DNA of 64,000 bases from Burkholderia cepacia ATCC 25416 (GTDB taxonomy: Bacteria; Pseudomonadota; Gammaproteobacteria; Burkholderiales; Burkholderiaceae): assembly GCF_001411495.1 (NCBI RefSeq), contig NZ_CP012981.1, positions 2,108,001-2,172,000 on the forward strand. The letters run 5' to 3'. Positions within the stretch are counted from its first letter, which is position 1. Each line of letters starts with the position of its first letter. Under the pieces are notes generated by a model, which was given only the letters and a program-made list of their open reading frames with translations, was not told the DNA's origin and did no database searches. This document shows positions 1 to 8,560 of the stretch, piece by piece. The position numbers were made by a program, and so were the translations under genes.

Positions 1-1300
1 GCGGTCCCATGCGACGAGCTGCATGCACGCGGCCTTGAGCACCCAGTTGCCGAGATAGTTGATCAGGCCGATCGATTCGGCGAGCGGAATGAAGGTCGCC
101 GGCGGCACGAGGCCGTGCACCGGATGGCGCCAGCGGATCAGCGCCTCGACGCCGACCACCGCGCCCGACTGGCTGCGCGTGATCGGCTGGAAATGGAGCG
201 AAAACTCGCCGTTGCGCACGCCGTCGTACAGGTCGGCTTCGAGCTTCAGCCGTTCGGCGTCCGCCGGGTCGTCGACGGGCGCGTGGAACGCGAGCGCGTT
301 GCCGCCCGACGCCTTCGCCTGCGCGAGCGCGTGATCGGCACGGCGCAGCAGCGGGCTGTGGTGCTGCGCGCGATGCGGGGCGGCGCGCTCGTCAGGGTAG
401 AGCGCGATGCCGATGCTCGCGGACAGGTGCACGGTCTGCCCCTGGTACACGTAAGGCTGGCGCACCGCGGCCTGCAGCCGGCGTGCGAGTGCATCGGCGG
501 CATTGCTCGCCTGCGTGCGGTCCGGCGCACTGAGCACGACCGCGAACTTGTCGCTCGCGACGCGCGCGAGCTGTTCGTTCTGCGTGACGAGCGCCTTCAG
601 CCGCTGCGCGGTTTCGCGCAGCAGCGTGTCGCCCGCGTCGTAGCCGAGCGCGCGGTTGATCCGCTGGTAGTCGTCGAGGTCGAGCAGCAGCAGCGCCGCG
701 CAGGTGCCGCCCTCGTCGGCGGCCTGCTGCGCGCGCATCAGCGCGGGCACGAGCGCGGACAGGTTGTCGAGGCCCGTCATCGGGTCGTGGTGCATCTCGT
801 AGGTCAGGCGCGCCTCGAGCGCGCGCCACGACGACACGTCGAACGCCGCGATCGCGAACCCGTCGACCCCGTGGTGGCGGCTCTTGAACGCGCGGATCTC
901 GACGTCGAGCGGGTAGGTCAGCGATTTCACGATGCACATCGTCGCCTTCTCGACCTGGCCGGAACGCGCGGCGCGCGCAAGCAGGCCTTCGAGCGCCGCG
1001 GTATCCTGTTCGGCGATCAGGTCGCGCAGCGTCAGCGTGTGCAGGTAGTCGCGGTGGTAGCCGATGAAGCGCAGGCTCGCGTCCGACACGTAAAGAAAAC
1101 GCAGTTCACGGTCGACATGGGCGAGGAAATCCACCGTGCCAACCGTCTGTTCCAGCCAGTTGCGTACGGAGTCGTCGCGGCGCGGGGCGCCGGCGCGCGC
1201 GGGCATCAGCGCGCCGCCCGACCAGGCGAAGCGGCGCAGCGTATGCAAGGCGCTGCGCCAGGAGCCCTTGCGTGACGTCTGTTTCCTGTTGGCTTCCATG
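1..1300 (-). CDS. PAS-GGDEF-EAL cyclic-di-GMP signalling protein, 3' part outside the window
   Basis: Translating the minus strand from the ATG at 1300 gives about 433 residues that run off the window edge without a stop. A PAS-like sensor (about residues 50-170) precedes a GGDEF-fold domain (about 180-330) and the start of an EAL domain. The diguanylate cyclase signature is degenerate: where GGDEF is expected, around residue 250, the protein reads SDKF within ARVASDKFAVVL, so cyclase activity is unlikely. The EAL signature is intact (VEALIRWRHP, near residue 383), which suggests c-di-GMP hydrolysis, perhaps with the degenerate GGDEF domain acting as a regulator. It is divergent from the peroxiredoxin gene at 1486. 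The catalytic residues further downstream cannot be checked here. Confidence 0.9.
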
Positions 1301-1485
1301 TTTCTCGCTGACGTGAAGGGCTGGAACCGGTTGTCCGGAAGGAATAACGGCAGACTGTGCGGAATCTTTAACGGGCCGGGCGCGGATGGCGCTGCCGCAG
1401 GTCCGAATCGGTCACGCAAGTGTTCGACAGGCGAACGCCCGCGTGGCCCACATCGAGGCTGACTTTATAAGAAATGAGGATGCAG

Positions 1486-2037
1486 ATGAAGCGAAAACTG
1501 TTGCTGGGCGCCGCCGTGGCGGCGCTGGTGGCCGGTCATGCACTGATGGCGCAGGCGGAACTGAAGCCGGGCGCCGCGGCGCCCGATTTCACGACGCAGG
1601 CGTCGCTGGGCGGCAAGACCTACACCTACGCGCTCGCGGACGCGCTGAAGCAGGGGCCGGTCGTGCTCTATTTCTACCCGGCTGCGTTCACGAAGGGCTG
1701 CACGATCGAGGCGCACGCGTTCGCGGACGCAGTCGACCGTTACAAGGCTTACGGCGCGACGGTGATCGGCGTATCCGCCGACAAGATCGACACGCTGACG
1801 AAGTTCTCGGTGAGCGAGTGCCGGAGCAAGTTCCCGGTCGCGGCTGATCCGGACGCGAAGATCATCCGGGAATACGACGCGAAACTGCCGGCGATCGACC
1901 GCGCGAACCGCGTGTCCTACGTGATTTCTCCGGAAGGGAAGATCCTCTACGAATACACGAGCATGTCGCCCGACAAGCACGTCGAGAACACGCTCGCCGC
2001 CGTGAAGGCGTGGGCCGACGCGCATCCGAAGCAGTAA
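1486..2037 (+). CDS. Secreted AhpC/TSA-family peroxiredoxin (Bcp-like)
   Basis: A 183-residue thiol peroxidase that would reduce hydroperoxides in the periplasm. An N-terminal signal peptide (KRK, then a hydrophobic stretch ending ALMAQA) precedes a thioredoxin-fold domain. The peroxidatic cysteine lies in the motif PAAFTKGCT (Cys72 from this start), and Cys112 (SECRSKF) is a possible resolving cysteine. In-frame ATGs also occur at 1474 and 1480. The start at 1486 is chosen because GAGG at 1476-1479 lies six bases before it and because it gives a normal signal peptide. An exported peroxiredoxin is less common than the cytosolic Bcp form. The gene appears monocistronic and is followed by a strong hairpin. 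Confidence 0.88.
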   Translation: MKRKLLLGAAVAALVAGHALMAQAELKPGAAAPDFTTQASLGGKTYTYALADALKQGPVVLYFYPAAFTKGCTIEAHAFADAVDRYKAYGATVIGVSADKIDTLTKFSVSECRSKFPVAADPDAKIIREYDAKLPAIDRANRVSYVISPEGKILYEYTSMSPDKHVENTLAAVKAWADAHPKQ

Positions 2038-2040
2038 ACG

Positions 2041-2063
2041 GGCACCGGGGCACCGGGGCACCG
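2041..2063. repeat. Short 9-bp tandem repeat
   Basis: Two and a half copies of GGCACCGGG lie directly after the peroxiredoxin stop codon. The sequence is short and may be polymorphic. No function is suggested. Confidence 0.6.
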
Positions 2064-2080
2064 CGTGCGTCAAGCGTCGA

Positions 2081-2103
2081 GGCGGCCCGTCGTGCGGGCC
2101 GCC
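2081..2103. terminator. GC-rich hairpin between convergent genes
   Basis: GGCGGCCCG and CGGGCCGCC form a perfect 9-bp stem around the loop TCGTG. It lies between the convergent peroxiredoxin and SDR genes. There is no T-run, so it is a likely but imperfect terminator for either strand. Confidence 0.5.
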
Positions 2104-2147
2104 GGTACGGATCGGCGCGCCGCCGCGCGGCGGCGCGTGTGAGGGCG

Positions 2148-2777
2148 CTAGGCGCGCAAGGCCTGCTCGATCGGCACGCTGCCGCCGACGAAGCCGACGA
2201 TCTTGCGCGAGATGCCGAGCTTGATCGCCTCGATCGCGGCCCAGGCGACATCCTGGCGTGACACGGGCGGGGCGCCGTCGAACCACGCGTCGGTCAGCGC
2301 GATCTTGCCGACGCCCGGGTCGTCCGTAAGCGGGCCGGGGCGCAGGATCGCGTAGTCGACACCCGACGCGATCACGCGATCGTCGCCTTCGCGCTTCATC
2401 TGCGAATAGTGGCGCAGCGCGTCCGGGCCGAGTTCGGGCCGGTACGCGGACAGCGAGCTGATCACCACGAGCTTCTGCGCGTTGTAGGCCAGCGTGTATT
2501 CGGCCGCGCGGGCGACCGCGTCGCGGTCGACCTGCTCCTCTTCGGCCGCGCCTTCCGATTCGGCCGATCCGGCTGCGTAGATCACGTGCGTGATGCCCTG
2601 GAATGCGTGCGAGAAATCGTTCGTCAGATCGGCCTCGACCACCCGCGCGCCCGCCAGCGCATAGCCGTGCCGGCGCACGAGCGCCGTGACCTCGAACTCC
2701 GGCTGCTTGAGCAGCAGATCCGCGCAGGCCTGGCCCGTTCGGCCGGTCGCGCCAATCAGCAGTACCTTCGTCGTCAT
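2148..2777 (-). CDS. NAD(P)-binding atypical SDR / NmrA-like oxidoreductase
   Basis: A 209-residue Rossmann-fold protein. The N-terminal dinucleotide-binding loop GATGRTG is at residues 9-15, followed by a conserved acidic residue at the end of beta-2/beta-3 (VVEADLTND). A YSQMK motif at 124-128 resembles the YxxxK of SDR enzymes, and LRPGPLTDDP is typical of the NAD(P)H-binding (YwnB/YhfK-like) family. The substrate cannot be predicted. The start is supported by AGGAG eight bases upstream. It is divergent from the NYN-domain gene at 3017, and the shared upstream region holds a short inverted repeat (GTCGTCC / GGACGAC near 2796-2825). Confidence 0.85.
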   Translation of the reverse strand: MTTKVLLIGATGRTGQACADLLLKQPEFEVTALVRRHGYALAGARVVEADLTNDFSHAFQGITHVIYAAGSAESEGAAEEEQVDRDAVARAAEYTLAYNAQKLVVISSLSAYRPELGPDALRHYSQMKREGDDRVIASGVDYAILRPGPLTDDPGVGKIALTDAWFDGAPPVSRQDVAWAAIEAIKLGISRKIVGFVGGSVPIEQALRA

Positions 2778-3016
2778 GAAACCGCTCCTTGCTCGATGCG
2801 TCGTCCTCCCAGATAGGGACGGACGACCGATAACTCAAGTGTAATGTCGATTTGCCCGTGCGGCGGGTGTGTATTAAGGGGCGTACCGGCGACGGGCCTT
2901 CCTGCCGCCATTCGTTCACACGGATGCGGGAATGACGCGCCGACCGGCTATCATGTGCGCGATGCATTTTTCGCCGCTACGTCATACAACGCAGCGGCCC
3001 ACCGGTTGGAGTACAC

Positions 3017-4501
3017 ATGGCATTACCCCTGGACAACGTCAGCATGGCCGTGTTCTGCGACTTCGAGAACGTCGCGCTCGGCGTGCGCGACGCGAAGTAC
3101 GAGAAGTTCGACATCAAGCCCGTGCTGGAGCGCCTGCTGCTGAAGGGCAGCATCGTCGTGAAGAAGGCCTATTGCGACTGGGATCGCTACAAGGGCTTCA
3201 AGGCGTCGATGCACGAGGCGAGCTTCGAGCTGATCGAGATTCCTCACGTGCGCCAGTCGGGCAAGAATTCGGCCGACATCCGGCTTGTCGTGGATGCGCT
3301 CGACCTCTGCTACACGAAGTCGCACGTCGATACGTTCGTGATCATCAGCGGCGACTCGGATTTTTCGCCGCTGGTGTCGAAGCTGCGCGAGAACGCGAAG
3401 AAGGTGATCGGCGTCGGCGTGAAGAAATCGACGTCGGACCTGCTGGTCGCGAACTGCGATGAATTCATCTTCTACGACGATCTGGTACGTGAGCAGCAGC
3501 GCACGCTCGCGAAGCGCGAACAGCAGCAGCGCGCGGGCAACGGCGGCGCGAAGCGGCCGGACGAGCCGGCGGCGTCGCGCAAGCACGACTTGGACGCGCG
3601 CAAGGCCGAGGCGATCGCGCTGGCCGTGGAGACGTTCGACGCGCTCGCGTCGGAGCGGGACGACGTCGGCAAGATCTGGGCGTCGGTGCTGAAGAGCGCG
3701 ATCAAGCGTCGCAAGCCGGATTTCAACGAGTCGTACTACGGATTCCGCGCGTTCGGCAACCTGCTCGACGAGGCGCAGGCGCGCGGCCTGCTCGAAGTGG
3801 GGCGTGACGACAAGTCGGGTGCGTTCGTGTCGCGGGCACGCCAGTCGGCGGCTGCGGAGCAGGTTGCGCAGGCCGGCGAAGGCGGGGCCGCACACCACGG
3901 TGGCCACCACGGCGCGCGCGCGGCGGAGCCGGCGCGGGCCGGCCGCGAGCCGCGACGTCGCGAGCAGCGGGCGGAAGCCGTCGTGCATGAAACGGTGCAG
4001 GTCGACGCGGACGACGCGGCGATGGCCGAATCGGCCGGAGCCACCGAAATCGCGGCAGTCGTGCCGGCTGAAACGACCGAATTCGTGGAAGCGGTCGAAG
4101 CAGCCGAGGCGCACGGCGAAGCGAAGGATGGCCGCAAGCGTGCGCGCAAGAGCGCGGCGAAGAAGACCGGCGCGAAGAAGGGCGCCGCCGCGAAGAGCGC
4201 AGGCCGTGAGTCGGCCGGGAGGCCAGACGACGCCGGGCATGGCGCGGCGAAGCACGGCGGCGACAAGCACGCGCACGGCAAGCATGCGGGCGACCCGCAT
4301 CGCGACCCGGAGCAGGGCGACATGTGGCCCGCCGCGGTGACGCACGTCGAGCCGGCGGCCGGCGATGTCGGCGGCGGGGTGGCTGCCGCACCGGCCGAGG
4401 CAGCTGTCGAGGCGCCCGCCGAAGCCAAGCCGAAGAAACCGGCCCGCAAGGCGGCACCGCGCGCGCGGCGTCCGCGCAAGACGGCGGCAGCGGCCGAGTA
4501 A
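3017..4501 (+). CDS. NYN (PIN-like nuclease) and OST-HTH/LOTUS domain protein with long basic tail
   Basis: A 494-residue protein. Residues about 10-160 form a NYN domain of the PIN-like RNase superfamily; the acidic metal-binding residues are visible in CDFEN (Asp15), NSAD (Asp87) and SGDSDF (111-116). Residues about 194-271 form an OST-HTH/LOTUS winged helix, a fold that binds RNA or G-quadruplexes in other systems. The rest, about 220 residues, is low-complexity Ala/Lys/Glu/His sequence with KKTGAKKGAAAK-type basic blocks, probably disordered and nucleic-acid binding. Expected to act on RNA in the cytoplasm; the target is unknown. GGAG lies five bases before the ATG. Apparently monocistronic. 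Confidence 0.85.
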   Translation: MALPLDNVSMAVFCDFENVALGVRDAKYEKFDIKPVLERLLLKGSIVVKKAYCDWDRYKGFKASMHEASFELIEIPHVRQSGKNSADIRLVVDALDLCYTKSHVDTFVIISGDSDFSPLVSKLRENAKKVIGVGVKKSTSDLLVANCDEFIFYDDLVREQQRTLAKREQQQRAGNGGAKRPDEPAASRKHDLDARKAEAIALAVETFDALASERDDVGKIWASVLKSAIKRRKPDFNESYYGFRAFGNLLDEAQARGLLEVGRDDKSGAFVSRARQSAAAEQVAQAGEGGAAHHGGHHGARAAEPARAGREPRRREQRAEAVVHETVQVDADDAAMAESAGATEIAAVVPAETTEFVEAVEAAEAHGEAKDGRKRARKSAAKKTGAKKGAAAKSAGRESAGRPDDAGHGAAKHGGDKHAHGKHAGDPHRDPEQGDMWPAAVTHVEPAAGDVGGGVAAAPAEAAVEAPAEAKPKKPARKAAPRARRPRKTAAAAE

Positions 4502-4557
4502 TGGTCGTGTAGGGGCTGAGGTAACGGCCGAGCCGGGTAGTGACCCGGTAACGTCCC

Positions 4558-4602
4558 CCGGCCGGGTGTCGTCCGAAGCAGGTCGGCACCCGGGCCGGTT
4601 TC
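4558..4602 (+). terminator. Terminator of the NYN/LOTUS gene
   Basis: CCGGCCGGGTG (4558-4568) pairs with CACCCGGGCCGG (4587-4598), giving 11 bp with one bulged G, followed by TTTCTC. It lies 57 bases after the stop codon. Confidence 0.55.
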
Positions 4603-4617
4603 TCGCAGCGCAACAAC

Positions 4618-4636
4618 GGCCGGCGCAATGCCGGCC
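4618..4636 (-). terminator. Hairpin just after the VOC gene
   Basis: GGCCGGC and GCCGGCC form a 7-bp stem with loop GCAAT, two bases beyond the stop codon of the minus-strand VOC gene. On that strand GTTGTTG follows, which is a weak U-tail. Confidence 0.45.
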
Positions 4637-4638
4637 CG

Positions 4639-5031
4639 TCAGCCGACCTGACCGTTCAGCGCATAAGGCTGCGTCATCACTTCGAGGAAGTGGCCGTCCG
4701 GATCGTCGAAATACACGCCGCGGCCGCCGTTGTGGCGGTAGATGTCATCGGGTTGCCGCTTCGCGGGATCGGCCCAGTGCGGCAGCCCGCGCTCGCGGAT
4801 GCGTGCCAGCACGCGGTCGAAACCGGCTTCGTCGAGCAGGAACGCGTAATGCTGCGACCGGATTTCCCCCGCCTGTTCGTAGAAATCGAGCGACACGCCG
4901 TTGTCGAGCGGTACGACCAGCATCGCGCCGAACGGCGTCGGCGGCGGCAGTTCCAGAAGCTCTGTAAGGAAACGGCTCGAGGCGCGCTTGTCGCGACACC
5001 AGACGATCGTATGGTTGAGCTGGACGTTCAT
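4639..5031 (-). CDS. VOC-superfamily protein (glyoxalase/bleomycin-resistance fold)
   Basis: A 130-residue single-domain vicinal-oxygen-chelate protein. The conserved N-terminal metal His is in NHTIVWC and the C-terminal Glu in HFLEVMTQPY, and DPDGHFLEV is the usual family signature. Substrates in this family range from methylglyoxal adducts to antibiotics and catechols, so none is assigned. The reading frame stays open upstream to 5073, but the ATG at 5031 aligns with the family start (MNVQLNHTI). It follows mdtC on the same strand with a hairpin between them, so it is probably a separate transcript. Confidence 0.8.
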   Translation of the reverse strand: MNVQLNHTIVWCRDKRASSRFLTELLELPPPTPFGAMLVVPLDNGVSLDFYEQAGEIRSQHYAFLLDEAGFDRVLARIRERGLPHWADPAKRQPDDIYRHNGGRGVYFDDPDGHFLEVMTQPYALNGQVG

Positions 5032-5107
5032 GGCGTGTCCCCGTGAAGGGTCCCGCGGTGGGCATGGACTCACGATAGCCGATCGCTGCCGATGCGCAAG
5101 CGCGGCG

Positions 5108-5132
5108 AGCGGCCGCCCGGCGGGCGGCCGCT
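5108..5132 (-). terminator. Hairpin closing the mdtABC operon
   Basis: AGCGGCCGCCC and GGGCGGCCGCT form a perfect 11-bp stem with loop GGC, four bases after the mdtC stop codon. There is no U-tract. A terminator or 3'-end stabilising hairpin is likely. Confidence 0.55.
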
Positions 5133-5136
5133 TCCA

Positions 5137-8100
5137 TCACTTCCCGGCGACGGCCGGCCCGCCGGAATTCCCGCGGCGGTTGCGCCGCTTCTCGGCCCAG
5201 ACGCGGAAACGATCCATGTACAGGTAGACGACCGGCGTCGTATAGAGCGTCAGCACCTGCGACACGATCAGGCCGCCGGCGATCGCGATCCCGAGCGGCG
5301 CGCGCAGCTCGGCGCCGTCGCCGCTGCCGAACGCGAGCGGCAGTGCGCCGAACAGGGCGGCCATCGTCGTCATCATGATCGGGCGGAAGCGCAGCAGGCA
5401 CGCCTCGTGGATCGCGTCGAGCGACGATTTGCCGTAGTGGCGCGTCTGGTCGATCGCGAAGTCGACCATCATGATCGCGTTCTTCTTCACGATACCGATC
5501 AGCAGGATCACGCCGATCAGCGCGATGATGCTGAACTCGGTCTTGAACAGCAGCAGCGCGAGCAGCGCACCGACACCGGCCGACGGCAGCGTCGACAGGA
5601 TCGTGATCGGGTGGATGTAGCTCTCGTACAGGATCCCGAGCACGATATAGACGGCCAGCAGCGCCGCGAGGATCAGGATCGGCTGGTCGTTCAGCGACTG
5701 CTGGAACGCCTGCGCGGTGCCCTGGAAGCTGCCGACGATCGTCGGCGGCACGCCGACCTGCGCCATCGTCTGATAGATCACCTGCGTCGCCTGCGACAGC
5801 GACACGCCGGGCGGCAGGTTGAACGAAATCGTCGTCGCGACGAACAGCCCCTGGTGGTTGACCGACAGCGGGGTCGTGCTCGGCCCGAACGTCGCGATCG
5901 CCGACAGCGGGATCATCGTCGACTTCGACGTCGACACCGACGCACCCGACGACGCGCTCGACTTGCCGCTCGCCGCGATCGCGTTGAGCGCCTGGTTGCG
6001 CGCGGAGTCCGACGCGATCGCCGCGGCGCTCTGCGCGGCCGTGCCGGCGCTCGACGTGCCGGCCGACGTCGCGACGTAGGTGCCGGCCGCCGCGTTGGTG
6101 GTCTGCGAGCCGTTCGCGCTGCCGCCCGACGTGCTGACCCACACCTGGTTCAGCATCTCGGGGCTCTGCCAGTATTTCGGCGCGACTTCCATCACCACGT
6201 GGTACTGGTTCAGCGGGTTGTAGATCGTCGAGACCTGGCGCTGGCCGAATGCGTCGTACAGCGTATTGTCGATCTGCGCGGGCTTGATGCCGAACCGCGC
6301 GGCCGTCGCGCGGTCGATCGTCACCATCGCCTCGAGGCCGCCTTGCTGCTGGTCCGAGTTCACGTCGGTCAGCTCGGGGCGCTTCTGCAGCGCCTCGGTC
6401 AGGATCGGCCCCCACTTGTACAGGTCGGCGCTCGAATCGCCCAGCAGCGTGAACTGGTACTGCGCGTTGCTCTGCCGGCCGCCGACGCGGATGTCCTGTG
6501 CCGCCTGCAGGAACGTGCGCGCACCCGCGACGTCCGCCAGCGGCGGGCGCAGTTGCTGGATCACCTGGTCGGCCGTCAGCTTGCGCTCGGTACGATCCTT
6601 CAGCGTGACGAACATGAAGCCCGAGTTGGTCTGCGTGCCGCCGGTGAAGCCCGCGACGCTCTTCACGTTCGGGTTGCCCTGCACGATCCGCATCATCTCG
6701 GAGAACTTCAGCTTCATCGCCTGGAACGACGTCGACTGGTCGGCCTGGATGCCGCCGATCATCAGCCCGGTGTCCTGCTGCGGGAAGAAGCCCTTCGGCA
6801 CGACGATGTACAGGTAGACGTTCAGCCCGATCGTTGCGACGAGCGTCAGCAGGATCAGCAGCGGCCGGCGCAGCGCCCACGACAGCGAGCGTTCGTAACC
6901 GCGCTGCATGCGGCTGAAACAGCGTTCCAGGAATCGCGCGAAGCGGCCTTCGTTCTGCGGTTCGTGCGACTCGGGGAGCAGGCGCGCGCACATCATCGGT
7001 GTCACCGTGAGCGACACCGCGAGCGATACCGCGATCGCAAGCGACAGCGTCAGCGCGAACTCGCGGAACAGGCGCCCGACGATGCCGCCCATCAGCAGGA
7101 TCGGCAGGAACACCGCGACGAGCGAGATGCTCATCGACAGCACCGTGAAGCCGACCTCGCGCGCGCCGTCGAACGCGGCCTGCATGCGCGACTTGCCGTT
7201 CTCGATATGCCGCGAGATGTTCTCGAGCACGACGATCGCATCGTCGACGACGAAGCCGGTCGCGACGATCAGCGCCATCAGCGACAGGTTGTCGATCGAG
7301 AAGCCGAGCAGGTACATCGCGCCGAACGTGCCGACGATCGAGATCGGCACCGCGACGCTCGGGATCAGCGTCGCGCGCCAGTTGCGCAGGAACAGGAACA
7401 CGACCATCACGACGAGGCTGATCGCGATCAGCAGCGTGTGCTCGGTGTCCTTCAGCGACGCGCGAATGGTGGTCGAGCGGTCGAGTACGGGCGTGACCGT
7501 GATGTCGGCCGGCAGCGACGCGGTGAGCTGCGGCAGCGCCGCGCGCACGCGGTCGATCGTATCGATGATGTTCGCGCCGGGCGAGCGGTAGAGGATCACG
7601 AGCACCGCGCGCTTGCCGTTCGACAGGCCGAGGTTGCGGAGATCCTCGACCGAATCGACGACGTCGGACAGGTCGGACAGCCGCACGGCCGCGCCGTTGC
7701 GATACGCGACGACGAGGTCGCGATATTGCGACGCCTCGGACGCCTGGTCGTTCGTATAGAGCTGGTAGCGCTGCGGGCCGAACTCAATCGCGCCCTTCGG
7801 CGCGTTGGCGTTCGCGGAGGCGAGCGCCGCGCGCACGTCCTCGAGGCCGATCCCGTAGTGGAACAGCGCCTGCGGCTCGAGCTCGACGCGCACGGCCGGG
7901 TTCGCGGAGCCGCTCACCGACACCTGGCCGATCCCGTCGATCTGCGACAGCGACTGCTGCAGCACCGTCGACGCGGCGTCGTACAGCTTCGCGGGCGACG
8001 AGGTCTCCGACGTCAGCGACACGACCATGATCGGCGAGTCGGCCGGGTTGACCTTGCGGTAGGTCGGGTTGCTCTTCAGCGCGGCGGGCAGGTCGGCGCG

Positions 8101-8445
8101 CGCCGCGTTGATCGCGGCCTGCACGTCGCGGGCGGCGCCGTCGATGTCGCGGTTCAGCCCGAACTGCAGGATGATCCGGGCATTGCCGACCGTGCTCGTC
8201 GACGTCATTTCGGAGACGTCGGCGATCGAGCCGAGGTGCCGCTCCAGCGGGCTCGTCACGCTGGTCGCGACGGTCTCGGGGCTCGCGCCGGGCAGCGACG
8301 CCTGCACCGAGATGGTGGGGAAGTCGACCTGCGGCAGCGGCGACACCGGCAGCTTGACGAACGCGAACAGGCCCGCGAGCGCGACACCGATCGCGAGCAG
8401 CGTCGTCGCGACGGGGCGGGTGATGAAGGGGCGCGACAGGTTCAT
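5137..8445 (-). CDS. mdtC: RND multidrug efflux permease, MdtC-like
   Basis: An inner-membrane proton-driven drug pump subunit of 1102 residues with the RND layout: a TM helix, a large periplasmic loop, TM2-6 and then a second repeat. The start [17 protein letters not shown] and the TM4 acidic pair in [15 protein letters not shown] (near residue 398) are diagnostic. It is about 70-80 residues longer than enterobacterial MdtC. The excess is an Ala/Ser/Thr/Gly-rich insertion at roughly residues 768-843 in the second periplasmic loop. By analogy with MdtABC it would work with the second permease just upstream and with the adaptor. The start is preceded by a 104-bp structured spacer after mdtB. 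The open frame extends upstream into mdtB, but only this ATG gives a normal N-terminus. Confidence 0.93.
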   Translation of the reverse strand: MNLSRPFITRPVATTLLAIGVALAGLFAFVKLPVSPLPQVDFPTISVQASLPGASPETVATSVTSPLERHLGSIADVSEMTSTSTVGNARIILQFGLNRDIDGAARDVQAAINAARADLPAALKSNPTYRKVNPADSPIMVVSLTSETSSPAKLYDAASTVLQQSLSQIDGIGQVSVSGSANPAVRVELEPQALFHYGIGLEDVRAALASANANAPKGAIEFGPQRYQLYTNDQASEASQYRDLVVAYRNGAAVRLSDLSDVVDSVEDLRNLGLSNGKRAVLVILYRSPGANIIDTIDRVRAALPQLTASLPADITVTPVLDRSTTIRASLKDTEHTLLIAISLVVMVVFLFLRNWRATLIPSVAVPISIVGTFGAMYLLGFSIDNLSLMALIVATGFVVDDAIVVLENISRHIENGKSRMQAAFDGAREVGFTVLSMSISLVAVFLPILLMGGIVGRLFREFALTLSLAIAVSLAVSLTVTPMMCARLLPESHEPQNEGRFARFLERCFSRMQRGYERSLSWALRRPLLILLTLVATIGLNVYLYIVVPKGFFPQQDTGLMIGGIQADQSTSFQAMKLKFSEMMRIVQGNPNVKSVAGFTGGTQTNSGFMFVTLKDRTERKLTADQVIQQLRPPLADVAGARTFLQAAQDIRVGGRQSNAQYQFTLLGDSSADLYKWGPILTEALQKRPELTDVNSDQQQGGLEAMVTIDRATAARFGIKPAQIDNTLYDAFGQRQVSTIYNPLNQYHVVMEVAPKYWQSPEMLNQVWVSTSGGSANGSQTTNAAAGTYVATSAGTSSAGTAAQSAAAIASDSARNQALNAIAASGKSSASSGASVSTSKSTMIPLSAIATFGPSTTPLSVNHQGLFVATTISFNLPPGVSLSQATQVIYQTMAQVGVPPTIVGSFQGTAQAFQQSLNDQPILILAALLAVYIVLGILYESYIHPITILSTLPSAGVGALLALLLFKTEFSIIALIGVILLIGIVKKNAIMMVDFAIDQTRHYGKSSLDAIHEACLLRFRPIMMTTMAALFGALPLAFGSGDGAELRAPLGIAIAGGLIVSQVLTLYTTPVVYLYMDRFRVWAEKRRNRRGNSGGPAVAGK

Positions 8446-8477
8446 GTCGGCACTCGCTGGGCCGCCGCGTGTTCCGA

Positions 8478-8560
8478 CGGATGCGTTTTCGGGAGATGGG
8501 GGGGCTGCGCCCCCCCACGCGAACGAAGTGAGCGTGGGGGTCGTGTCATTTACGCATCCG
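8478..8560 (-). other. Nested and mutually exclusive hairpins in the mdtB-mdtC spacer
   Basis: An outer stem CGGATGCGT (8478-8486) / ACGCATCCG (8552-8560) encloses two competing hairpins. One is GGGGGGGC / GCCCCCCC around TGC at 8498-8516. The other is CCCCCACGC (8512-8520) / GCGTGGGGG (8532-8540). Both use the C-run, so only one can form at a time. It could adjust mdtC expression relative to mdtB, or be a dispersed palindromic element. Confidence 0.6.
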
